Assembly (NCBI RefSeq): GCF_036711975.1
Contig: NC_091970.1
Span: 6,827,501 to 6,891,500 of the forward strand
Direction: 5' to 3'
Origin: Onthophagus taurus
Taxonomy: Eukaryota; Arthropoda; Insecta; Coleoptera; Scarabaeidae
Length of the DNA: 64,000 nucleotides
The notes beneath the pieces were generated by a model that was not told where the DNA came from, searched no databases, and saw only the letters and a list, made by a program, of their open reading frames with translations. Made by a program: the position numbers and the translations under genes. Each line of letters opens with the position of its first letter. The stretch's first letter is position 1. This document shows, piece by piece, positions 13,080 through 24,920 of this stretch.

Positions 13080-15640
13080 AAGGATGTATGATATCGTATC
13101 TCAAGAATTAGTTAAGAAATCGTGATGATATAAATGTTATTTCAAAGCAAATTTAATCTAGTTTTAGTACAGCATAAATAATTTGTTAATATCCATAAAT
13201 TTGGTCGATACGATTTTTTGAATCACACTCATTTAGATCGATCAGATATAAAATTTAATTAAGCATATCTCAGAAACTAGTTGAGATATGATAATGAGAT
13301 AAAAAGCGTTTTAAAGGAAAATTGTTATGTTTTTAGCATGCAAAAAATGATTTCTTCGTTTCTATAAATATCGTTGTTATGAGTTTTTTTATTCAATTCT
13401 TCAACCTTAATAAATATTGGTTTATTCATAATCATACAAAGTAACGTATCTCAAAAAGTATTTGTGATATCATGATGATTTATATATCATTTTAAAGCAA
13501 ATTTAATCTAGTTTTAGCACTCCATAAATAATTTGTTAGTATCCATAAATTTGGTCGATACGATTTTTTGAATCACACTCATTTAGATCGATCAAATATA
13601 AAATTTAATCAAGCATATCTCAGAAACTAGTTGAGATATGATAATGAGATAAAAAGCGTTTTAAAGGAATATTGTTATGTTTTTAGCATGCAAAAAATGA
13701 TTTCTTCGTTTCTATAAATATCGTTGTTATGATTTTTTTATTCAATTCTTCAACCTTAATAAATATTGGTGTATTCATAATGATACAAAGTAACGTATCT
13801 CAAAAAGTATTTGTGATATCATGATGATTTATATATCATTTTAAAGCAAATTTAATCTAGTTTTAGCACACCATAAATAATTTGTTAGTATCCATAAATT
13901 TGGTCGATACGATTTTTTGAATCACACTCATTTAGATCGATCAGATATAAAATTTAATTAAGCATATCTCAGAAACTAGTTGAGATATGATAATGAGATA
14001 AAAAGCGTTTTAAAGGAAAATTATTATATTTTTAATATGCAAAAAATAATTTCTTCGTTTCTATAAATATCGTTGTTATGATTTATTTATTCAATTCTTC
14101 AACCTTAATAAATATTGGTGTATTCATAATGATACAAAGTAACGTATCTCAAAAAGTATTTGAGATATCATGATGATTTATATATCATTTTAAAGCAAAT
14201 TTAATCTAGTTTTAGCACTCTATAAATAATTTGTTAGTATCCATAAATTTGGTCGATACGATTTTTTGAATCACAGTCATTTAGATCGATTAGATATAAA
14301 ATTTAATCAAGCATATCTCAGAAACTAGTTGAGATATGATAATGAGATAAAAAGCGTTTTAAAGGAAAATTGTTATGTTTTTAGCATGCAAAAAATAATT
14401 TCTTCGTTTCTATAAACATCGTGGTTATGATTTATTTATTCAATTTCAACCTTAATAAATATTGGTGTATTCATAATGATACAAAGTAACGTATCTCAAA
14501 AAGTATTTGAGATATCATGATGATTTATATATCATTTTATAAAGCAAATTTAATCTAGTTTTAGCACACCATAAATAATTTGTTAATATCCATAAATTTG
14601 GTCGATACGATTTTTTGAATCACAGTCATTTAGATCGATTAGATATAAAATTTAATCAAGCATATCTCAGAAACTAGTTGAGATATGATAATGAGATAAA
14701 AAGCGTTTTAAAGGAAAATTGTTATGTTTTTAGCATGCAAAAAATAATTTCTTCGTTTCTATAAACATCGTGGTTATGATTTATTTATTCAATTTCAACC
14801 TTAATAAATATTGGTGTATTCATAATGATACAAAGTAACGTATATCAAAAAGTATTTGAGATATCATGATGATTTATATATCATTTTAAAGCAAATTTAA
14901 TCTAGTTTTAGTACACCATAAATAATTTGTTAATATCTATAAATTTGGTCGATACGATTTTTTGAATCACACTCATTTAGATCGATTAGATATAAAATTT
15001 AATCAAGCATATCTCAGAAACTAGTTGAGATATGATAATGAGATAAAAAGCGTTTTAAAGGAATATTGTTATGTTTTTAGCATGCAAAAAATGATTTCTT
15101 CGTTTCTATAAATATCGTTGTTATGATTTTTTTATTCAATTCTTCAACCTTAATAAATATTGGTGTATTCATAATGATACAAAGTAACGTATCTCAAAAA
15201 GTATTTGTGATATCATGATGATTTATATATCATTTTAAAGCAAATTTAATCTAGTTTTAGCACATCATAAATAATTTGTTAGTATCCATAAATTTGAACG
15301 ATACGATTTTTTTAATCACACTCATTTAGATCGATCAGATATAAAATTTAATCAAGCATATCTCAGAAACTAGTTGAGATATCATAATGAGATAAAAAGC
15401 GTTTTAAAGGAAAATTGTTATGTTTTTAGCATGCAAAAAATGATTTCTTCGTTTCTATAAATATCGTTGTTATGATTTTTTTATTCAATTCTTCAACCTT
15501 AATAAATATTGGTGTATTCATAATGATACAAAGTAACGTATCTCAAAAAGTATTTGAGATATCATGATGATTTATATATCATTTTAAAGCAAATTTAATC
15601 TAGTTTTAGCACACCATAAATAATTTCATCAAAAATTTGG
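13080..15640. repeat. Satellite array, 349-bp dimeric unit
   Basis: CAGAAACTAGTTGAGATATG recurs at 13271, 13621, 13970, 14319, 14668, 15015 and 15364, spaced 347-350 bp. Each unit looks like a dimer of halves of about 175 bp. One half shares AATTTAATCTAGTTTTAG...ATAATTTGTTAG...CGATTTTTT with the 190-bp satellite further right, so the two arrays belong to one superfamily. Confidence 0.92.
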
Positions 15641-17088
15641 TCAATACGTTTTGGTGAATAAAACTTTAATAAATCGTATCTAAAAGCTCAATAAATTCTT
15701 AATAAATTTTGTTGTTTCGCGTGAAATGTTAAACTACTATTGTCAGTGGCGTGTCTTACGTAAACCTCGTTGTAAATTCCGACTAAAAATAACCACGGGA
15801 CGTTTTAGAATAGACTCGTAGAGAGTGTGATGATAGTTATTATTAGAATATTTTACTCATCTTTAACTACAAGTTATTATTAAAAAAATGTACTCTAAAG
15901 AGAATGGCTTTAATGATAACTTTTTAACCACACCGTGTCTAAATAGAATCGTGTAAAAACAAGCTCCTTGAAAATGAACCCAACCTTGCGTAGGCTCGAC
16001 GAATTAAAACACTTTTTTTCCTTCTATTTGTTCCAGATTGAACGACTGAACTCGACAGAATAAGAACAAAACTTGGGGAAGAAAACGAAATTAAGAAAAG
16101 TTGAAAGAGAAAGAACCGGTTGATATCCACCAGCACAAGAGGAATTGATTAATTAAACTGTATATTGATCGAAGGAATAAAAAGCAGTCAAATTAAGTGA
16201 AACGAGAATTTATTATTATTATTTTTTATTTTTTAATTATCGCGAATCGTTAAGGGTGGGATTTTTCTATAATCACTATTTATTCGAACGGGAGGGCTCA
16301 CTTTGACAGGACGCCAACCCGGAAAACCCGAAGAAATCCTGACCGTTCCACTTCCAGAGCAGAAATAATCGGCCGCGTCTAATATTGGGCCCCGTCTGGC
16401 CTTATCTCGACGGCTTTGTATGTGCAAAATAGGTCAGGAATGCTCTAAGACACGGCTCATATCTACCATCATAGATAACCATAGAGTATTAATAAATGAT
16501 AAATAAATTTCAATCATTAAATTCATCCCCGCAAATTTACAAATTTAAAACAGATGTCTCCTTGAAACATATCCATTTAATATGGATCATTAATAACTTT
16601 CGAGACACGTGGTCTACACGATTAAACATGGGTGTAGACGCGAAAAGTCTAAAAATAAAGTAGTCGTAAATCTATTAAATTGAGTATTTAGCAGAACGAT
16701 GACTGAGCTGGGTTAATTTTTCAGAGGCGAATCGAATCCGGTTAGAATTTTGCTGTTTTGTACTTTAATCGACTCTATTTCTTGTTGGATTTAAATCGGT
16801 TAAGGGGTTATTTTTGGACAATTATATTTTTTTTATGCGTTTTAAGTAATTTAATTTATTGTCCAACGATATAAAACGCTTTATTCAGCCCAGAGACGAG
16901 GGTTATAACTGAAATATGATTCGTTTTCTTTGAGAAAGGAACCCAAATTCTTTTTATTGTTCCTAAATACTCGATAATTAATTTAATTAAATAAGAGTCA
17001 CGTTTTAAAAGGCAGGTTTTTATAATCCCTAATTTCTTTATTACATTTTATATGGCACAAACTCGCGTTTCATAATCTTTTTTTGTAG
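15641..17088. other. Single-copy stretch upstream of the FGF exon
   Basis: I looked here for the missing N-terminal FGF exon (a segment resembling LYCxTGxHLxI ending in phase 1) and did not find it. A GC-richer patch at 16290-16430 is open on both strands for about 30-64 codons but matches no family. An acceptor-like polypyrimidine tract ending in CAG lies near 16055. Confidence 0.4.
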
Positions 17089-20000
17089 CTGTACTACAAA
17101 GAACTGCAGTTGGAGTGGGTCAATTGAAGATTCAAGGTGTAGCAACGTGTATGTACCTGTGCATGGATGCTTGTGGATTTTTATACGGATCGGTGAGTTA
17201 GTCACTTTCAAATTTACACAACAATAATTCTTAGACTTATTAAGATTCACGTTATTTACGTTTGACGTTTTCTGAAAATCGCGATCAAAAAAAATGTTTT
17301 TCTCCAGAATGGTTTCGAATTGAGAAATTACACTTTTTGAGGTTACAAAGGAATGTTTGATGTTACGTTATATCAAATTTTAAGTTTCCCACTTTAACGG
17401 ATTAATTACAAAAAAATTATAAAACCGATTTAAATTTGATGTTTTTTATGGCAGTTTTATTAAAAATGATTAAATTTTATAGAATCGTATCTCAAAATAA
17501 AAATGAGATATCACGATGAGATACAAAGCATTTTGAAGGAAATTTAATCTAGTTTTATTGTGTCAAAAATAATTTCTTAGTTTCCATTAATTTAATTGTT
17601 ACGATTTTTTTAATCACACTTTGCTTATTTACTACTTACTGAGGTTAAATTAAAAATGAATAAACTTTAAGAAATCGTATCTCAAAATCAAAATGAGATA
17701 TCACGATGATATAAAAAGCATTTTGAAGCAAATTTAACCTAGTTTCAGTGTGCCAAAAGTAATTTCTTAGTTTTCATTAATTTAATTGTTATGATTCTTT
17801 TAATCTCACTCTGCTTATTTATTACTTACTGAGGTTAAATTAAAAATGAGTAAACTTTAAAACATCGTATCTCGAAATCAAAATGAGATATCACGATGAG
17901 ATAAAAAACATTTTGAAGGAAATTTAATCTAGTTTCATTGTGCCAAAAATTATTTCTTAGTTTTCATTAATTTAATTGTTACGATTTTTTTAATCACACT
18001 TTGCTTATTTACTACTTACTGAGGTTAAATTAAAAATGAGTAAACTTTAAGAAATCGTATTTCAAAATCAAAATGAGATATCACGACGAAATAGAAAGCA
18101 TTTTGAAGCAAATTTAATCTAGTTTTATTGTGCCAAAAGTAATTTCTTAGTTTCCATTAACTTAGTTGTTACGATTTTTTTAATCACACTCTGCTTATTT
18201 ATTACTTACTGAGGTTAAATTAGAAATGAGTAAATTTTAAGGAATCGTATCTCAAAATCAAAATAAGATATCACGATGAGATAAAAAACATTTTAAAGGA
18301 AATTTAATCTAGTTTTATTGTGGCAAAAATAATTTCTTAGTTTCCATTAACTTAGTTGTTACGATTTTTTTAATCACTCTCTGCTTATTTATTACTTATT
18401 GAGGTTAAATTAAAAATGTCTAAACTTTAAAAAATCGTATCTCAAAATCAAAATGAGATATCACGATGAGATAAAAAACATTTTAAAGGAAATTTAATCT
18501 AGTTTTATTGTGGCAAAAATAATTTCTTAGTTTCCACTAACTTTGTTGCTACGATTTTTTTAATCACACTTTGCTTATTTATTACTTATTGAGGTTAAAT
18601 TAAAAATGTCTAAACTTTAAAAAATCGTATCTCAAAATCAAAATGAGATATCACGATGAGATAAAAAACATTTTAAAGGAAATTTAATCTAGTTTTATTG
18701 TGGCAAAAATAATTTCTTAGTTTCCACTAACTTTGTTGCTACGATTTTTTTAATCACACTTTGCTTATTTATTACTTATTGAGGTTAAATTAAAAATGTC
18801 TAAACTTTAAAAAATCGTATCTCAAAATCAAAATGAGATATCACGATGAGATAAAAAACATTTTAAAGGAAATTTAATCTAGTTTTATTGTGGCAAAAAT
18901 AATTTCTTAGTTTCCATTAACTTAGTTGTTACGATTTTTTTAATCACACTCTGCTTATTTATTACTTATTGAGGTTAAATTAAAAATGTCTAAACTTTAA
19001 AAAATCGTATCTCAAAATCAAAATGAGATATCACGATGAGATAAAAAACATTTGAAAGGAAATTTAATCTAGTTTTATTGTGCCAAAAATAATTTCTTAG
19101 TTTCCATTAATTTAATTGTTACGATTTTTTTAATCACACTTTGCTTATTTACTACTTACTGAGGTTAAATTAAAAATGAGGAAACTTTAAAGAATCGTAT
19201 CTCAAAATCAAAATGAGATATCACGGCGAAATAGAAAGCATTTTGAAGCAAATTTAATCTAGTTTCATTGTGCCAAAAATTATTTCTTAGTTTCCATTAA
19301 TTTAATTGTTATGATTCTTTTAATCCCACTCTGCATATTTATTACTTACTGAGGTTAAATTAAAAATGAGTAAACTTTAAAAAATCGTATCTCAAAATAA
19401 AAATGAGATATCACGATGAGATAAAAAGCATTTTGAAGCAAATTTAATCTAGTTTTATTGTGCCAAAGCTAATTTCTTAATTTTAGCTTACTATACGAAT
19501 CGGTGAGTTAATCACTTACAAATCAAATTCACTTAGAAACAGATTAGTTATAGTCACTTTAAGCTTTTATTTTATTCCTTGGCGAGGTGAATTCTAGGGC
19601 ACCCACATCTTAATTTAAAACAACAATAATTCTTAGACTCACTAAGATTCGCTTTATTTATTTGACACACTTCACCAAAAAAAAATCGTTTACGTGTTTT
19701 CTCGTTACAAAATCAAGTTCTAACGCAGGTGCGCACCACATTCTTCATTTATCACAGTAAATGGTCGTAAAATTCGATACTGACACAACCTAGTTGCCTA
19801 GAATTTCAGTTAATGCGGCTATATTGTTGGTAACCGGTTCGTTTCGAAGTGAGTGTAATACTCGCGGTGTACATAAATTGTGTAATCAACACCATCAAAT
19901 TTATTTTATCCATAACAAGTTGCGAAATAATTCTTTAACCCGGCACCTCCGCCAATTTTAAACTTATATTTAACTCAATTTTTCTTCTCTCATTCCTATT

Positions 20001-23000
20001 TAACTCCCATAAAGTTATAATCACTTCGTACTTAGAGTTCATTCGGGGAAATAAATGATTGAGGAAATTGCGCCAACACATTAAAAGCCGAGAAAAATCG
20101 TTTGAAGTAATTACAAGTTGTAGCCGTCGGCGTTCGTTTATAATTGCTGTGTTAATTGTACCATCATACACAGCTGCCAGTAAAGTGTTAAGTGGAGGAC
20201 TTTAAGTGCTATTGACGTCTCAGAAATAGCATAATTACTGTGCTGTCTAACTCTAACGTCTGCAATGCAACGAACAAACACATAAAACGCAAGAAAACTT
20301 ATAAATAATAAATTAATTTGTCGAAATCTGGGGCAATAAGATAAATGACCTCAAACCTACCGCATGCAACTCGAAACGAGAGTGAATCCGAATGATTATA
20401 ATAATCTGTGGGGCAACACGCAACTGAGAGAATATGTTAATGAACGGGGTCGGTGTAGTGACGGCCCCCCGTTGAATAATGTCTGGGTTACAGGTTTAAT
20501 AAGGCAGAATCATTTATTTTTTTGTTTTGCTTTCGTTTTCATCGTTCAATATTTTATTTGATTTTTTTTTAACTAAATCTGTCCGAAGAGGATTTAACAA
20601 AGCCCGATTACAACGGCTTTTATTCACATCGAACAATAACCGTGTCAACGTTAAATTTTAAAACCCCCTTTGTATCTTGCCGAAAGTAAATTGGTTCTTT
20701 CGCAAAGTGTCCGGAGTCAATAAACTTACATTTTTATTATTTATTTCCGTTTTTAGTTAATTTATACATTTTTAATTAATTAACATCTACTTGTAATATG
20801 TCAAGTACGCATTAACCACGTAATTATTTATTATTATACAAGGTTGTATACTTTGTATGTTAAAAAAATAGAAAACCGTTCTATTAAGCACCTTGAACCC
20901 GGACTTCGTGGATGATTAGTGATTAATTTACTTTCTCTTTTTCATTTCCTTAAGATAATCTAGATTTTTACTTAGGCATGTTAAGTTAAGTCATCTTTAA
21001 TTAAATTTCTTTTGCAACTTTCAAACCGCAATCGAATCATAACTTTTTTCTCGAGTAACGAATTGATGCAGAAATATTTTTTCAGTTACAACTTTTTATT
21101 AACAATCAATGGGATTTTTATTGAAAAAATCCATTATAAAATGAACTAAAATGAGTTTTTAAAAATCGAATACATTTTTTTTTCTCTACAACGGCTAAGA
21201 ATTGAGAAATAAAACTTATTGTGGTTATAAAAGATAACATTTTCTGAAAATTAAGATTAAAAAATTTTTTTTCTCTTAAATGGTTTGGAATTGAGGAATG
21301 AAACTTTTTGAGGTTATAAAGGAATGTTTGATGTTAAGTTATACCAAATTTTAAGTTTCCCACTTTAACGGTTTAATTACAAAAAAATTTTTAAGCCGCT
21401 TTAAATTTGATGTTTTTTATGACGGTTTTATTAAAAATGACTAAACTTTAAAAAATCGTATCTCAAAATAAAAATGAGATATCACGATGAGATAAAAAAC
21501 ATTTTGAAGCAAATTTAATCTAGTTTTATTGTGCCAAAAATAATTTCTTAGTTTCCATCAACTTAGTTGTTACGATTTTTTTAATTACACTCTGCATATT
21601 TACTACTTATTGAGGTTATATTAAAAATGGCTAACTTTAAAGAATCGTATCTCAAAATCAAAATGAGATATCACGATGAGATAAAAAGCATTTTGAAGCA
21701 AATTTAATCTAGTTTCATTGTGCCAAAAATAATTTCTTAGTTTCCATTAACTTAGTTGTTACGATTTTTTTAATCACACTCTGCTTATTTACTACATATT
21801 GAGGTTATATTAAAAATGGCTAACTTTAAAGAATCGTATCTCAAAATCAAAATGAGATATCACGATGAGATAAAAAGCATTTTAAAAGAAATTTAATCTA
21901 GTTTTATTGTGCCAAAAATAATTTCTTAGTATCCATTAACTTAGTTGTTACGATTTTTTTAATCACACTCTGCTTATTTGCTACTTATTGAGGTTATATT
22001 AAAAATGAGTAAACTTTAAGAAATCGTATCTCAAAATAAAAATGAGATATCACGATGAGATAAAAAACATTTTGAAGCAAATTTAATCTAGTTTTATTGT
22101 GCCAAAAATAATTTCTTAGTTTCCATCAACTTAGTTGTTACGACTTTTTTAATCACACTCTGCATATTTACTACTTATTGAGGTTATATTAAAAATGGCT
22201 AACTTTAAAGAATCGTATCTCAAAATCAAAATGAGATATCACAATGAGATAAAAAGCATTTTAAAAGAAATTTAATCTAGTTTTATTGTGCCAAAAATAA
22301 TTTCTTAGTTTCCATTAACTTAGTTGTTACGATTTTTTTAATCACACTCTGCATATTTACTACTTATTAAGGTTATATTAAAAATGGCTAACTTTAAAGA
22401 ATCGTATCTCAAAATCAAAATGAGATATCACGATGAGATAAAAAACATTTTGAAGCAAGTTTAATATAGTTTTATTGTGCCAAAAATAATTTCTTACTTT
22501 CCATTAATTTAATTGTTATGATTCTTTTAATCTCACTTTGCATATTATCTACTTACTCAGGTTATATTAAAAATGAGTAAACTTTAAGAAATCGTATCTC
22601 AAAATCAAAATGAGATATCACGATGAGATAAAAAGCATTTTAAAAGAAATTTAATCTAGTTTTATTGTGCCAAAAATAATTTCTTAGTTTCCATTAAGTT
22701 AGTTGTTACGATTTTTTTAATCACACTCTGCTTATTTGCTACTTATTGAGGTTATATTAAAAATGAGTAAACTTTAAGAAATCGTATCTCAAAATCAAAA
22801 TGAGATATTACGACGAAATAGAAAGCATTTTGAGGCAAATTTAATCTAGTTTCATTGTGCCAAAAATAATTTCTTAGTTTCCATTAACTTAGTTGTTACG
22901 ATTTTTTTAATCCCACTCTGCTTATTTGCTACTTATTGAGGTTATATTAAAAATGAGTAAACTTTAAAAAATCGTATCTCAAAATCAAAATGAGATATTA

Positions 23001-24138
23001 CGACGAAATAGAAAGCATTTTGAAGCAAATTTAATCTAGTTTTATTGTGCCAAAAATTATTTCTTAGTTTCCCTTAACTTAGTTGTTGTAATTTTTTGTA
23101 TTTGATCTTTTATTGTCGTAAGAGACAATAAAATGATGATATTGGAGTTATTTATGGATCAAAAAAGAACTATTTCACAGTAAATTTCATTTCCTTGTTT
23201 ATTAAACAATTTATATCATCGGGAAGGATTTAAATCGTCCCTCCTCGCTTTCTCGTAGTGTTATTTATAGATGAACGATTATGTTTACATTTAAGAAGCG
23301 GTTGTTATACGTCTCTTTGAAGTCATCGTCGCTTCGCGTCAGCAACCGCCTTACGTGTAGCGTTAACCATGTTTTTAATCTCACCTTCTTTTCCTCATTT
23401 CAGAGAGACGTCACGAAAGAATGCATCTTCAGAGAGAAAATCAACGAGGACAACTACAACACTTACTCCTCGGTGAAATACTCAAACGTAAACAAAACGA
23501 TGTACGTCGCGATGAACAGGTACGGGCAGACGCGAAAGCTCGTCTTAAGAGGGAACGCGGATCTAGGAAAATTAGCTTCGTATGCTCGAGCTTTGACGAC
23601 GGTTCCACATCCGGATGTTCATCCAATTAGGCACGAGGCTCACCACTGTAGGGATGCGCCCTCGGATTTACCGGATGGTGGAAGTCCATCAGGAGCACGG
23701 TGCCCAATGGGGGCAAAGAAGAAAAAGAAAAAGAAGAAGCGAAAGTGTACTCACGCGGATCCTTGCGTTAAAAAAAACAATAAGAAATTAACGGGGAAAA
23801 AATGTTCGGGAGAGGACGGTGAAAAGTGCTCGCGAGTGTCGAACCAAAACAATAAAGGTGGTAATAAACGGAAAAATGGAGGGGGGCCCAAAAGATTGGC
23901 GGGATTGGGGAAGAATAAAAAGAAAGGTTTCAAAGGGAAACTATTTCAGGGGAACAAAAAAGGCGGTAAACGAACCACGACCACGACGGAACTAGCAGCA
24001 ATCTCGACGACCACGACGGAAGAACCCATCGATGATGATTATTATGGGTTCGATAACAGCACTCACGCGGAGTGGGACGAAGCCAGCACGGCTTCCGTAG
24101 ATGAATCTAGTACTACTACTACCATGCACCCAGACTGA
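17089..24138 (+). CDS. Fibroblast growth factor ligand, two 3' exons (partial)
   Basis: Secreted FGF-family ligand expected to activate an FGF receptor tyrosine kinase. Two exons are seen. The first is 17089-17192, after TTTTTTTGTAG and before GTGAGT. It encodes QLKIQGVATCMYLCMDACGF then LYGS, the FGF core strands ending in the conserved LYGS. The last exon is 23404-24138, after TTTCAG, joined in phase 0. It begins RDVTKECIFREKINEDNYNT, the equivalent of the ECxFxExxxxNxYNTYxS FGF motif, followed by MYVAMNRYGQTRK. The rest of its 244 residues is a tail with an eight-lysine run, many Lys/Asn/Gly residues, and Thr-rich repeats near the end. This tail probably binds heparan sulphate. The exon(s) for the signal peptide and first core strands were not found and may lie in or beyond the satellite region on the left. 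The protein could be branchless or an FGF1-type paralogue; I cannot decide. The 6.2-kb intron holds two satellite arrays. Confidence 0.85.
17268..17460 (+). repeat. Leader sequence of 190-bp satellite array, copy 1
   Basis: About 190 bp containing GAATGTTTGATGTTACGTTA and TTAAGTTTCCCACTTTAACG, directly before the array. A close copy lies in the same position before the second array (21240-21430), so leader and array look like parts of one mobile or duplicated unit. Confidence 0.75.
17461..19480. repeat. Satellite array, 190-bp unit (array 1)
   Basis: Around eleven copies of a 190-bp unit marked by ATCGTATCTCAAAATCAAAA followed by the near-palindrome TGAGATATCACGATGAGATA. Positions 17484, 17674 and 17864 show the exact 190-bp spacing. 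The array lies wholly inside the FGF intron. Confidence 0.93.
19485..19670 (+). repeat. Partial duplicate of the FGF exon end and splice donor
   Basis: CTATACGAATCGGTGAGTTA (19490-19509) closely matches the end of the FGF exon plus its donor at 17182-17201. A second block, CAACAATAATTCTTAGAC, matches 17218-17235 and is followed by similar sequence (AAGATTC). About 100 extra bases separate the two blocks here. The copy has no intact acceptor or full exon, so it is a dead duplicate that leaves a decoy donor in the intron. Confidence 0.75.
19671..21239. other. Non-repetitive intron segment
   Basis: Lies between the two satellite arrays inside the FGF intron. Small open frames on both strands (19935-20171 -, 20364-20561 +) are unlike any family I know and have no splice context that would join them to the FGF exons. 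Confidence 0.45.
21240..21430 (+). repeat. Leader sequence of 190-bp satellite array, copy 2
   Basis: Matches the 17268-17460 leader, including GGAATGTTTGATGTTA and TTAAGTTTCCCACTTTAACG, and again directly precedes the array. Confidence 0.75.
21431..23095. repeat. Satellite array, about 189-bp unit (array 2)
   Basis: About nine copies of the same satellite as 17461-19480, with ATCGTATCTCAAAAT and TGAGATATCACGATGAGATA in each. Many units read GGTTATATTAAAAATGGCTA instead of the first array's GGTTAAATTAAAAATG, so the two arrays have homogenised separately. Confidence 0.92.
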
Positions 24139-24920
24139 TGTGTTTATTTATTATTTACTATTTATTGTGTTTTTAATAATTTGTAAAACCAAGAAGACTT
24201 GTAGAGATTATTTAACGGACGAATATGCGAAGAAAAAGATAAAGAATGTGACAAAAATTGTTTAAAACCAGTATTTCAAAATCCATAAAAAAATACAAAC
24301 AGGCTGTGTCCTTTTTACTATGTAATAGAAAAAGACCAACAAGTCTATATAATATATATAAATAAAAAATGAATACTTAATTTAATTTGCTCAGCAAATT
24401 ACAATTAAACCCTAAAATTAAAAGAAAACTTTTTGTCACAATACATAATTATTACTAAGTAATCTCTTAATCATTTAGTAATAATTTAGTAAAAACTTCG
24501 CAAATAAACTGCAATATACACGTGTATCTCGCATCGCACCTCTTTTTACCCAATTACTCTCTTCAGATTTTATATGTAAATTACGTGCACGAAACAAATA
24601 AAATGTAATAATAGCAAATATAACTCGAAAAAAATAATCATGTTAATAATTCATCGGATATCGACGATGAATCAATCAGCTTCAGCTTTGAAATGGCTTC
24701 GAGACCCGTGTAGTTAGTTACCACCTCCACGTCCGCTATTCCAGTGAATCTGACCGAGAAGACAACATTCAGTGTACGCGAAATAAACTAAAAAAGAAAA
24801 ATAAGTAAAAAGTAAACACTTAGGATAATACGAGAAAACGCATGATTAAGAAGCAAAAATAAACATGTTCGAAACTTATTGTTGTATTTATTTGATTTTA
24901 CCTAATTTTAAAAAACTACT
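24139..24920 (+). promoter_or_regulatory. FGF 3' untranslated region with poly(A) signals
   Basis: AT-rich sequence after the FGF stop. AATAAA signals at 24361-24366 and 24597-24602 are likely cleavage signals for the FGF mRNA. No coding segment is seen up to the next satellite. Confidence 0.45.

Noticed and set aside
16233-16427. 64-codon - strand frame in a GC-richer patch
   Set aside because: No family similarity, and the opposite strand is partly open too; could be non-coding exon or chance.
20364-20561. Candidate extra FGF exon
   Set aside because: Its translation lacks FGF core residues, and the two flanking FGF exons already join in phase with continuous homology.
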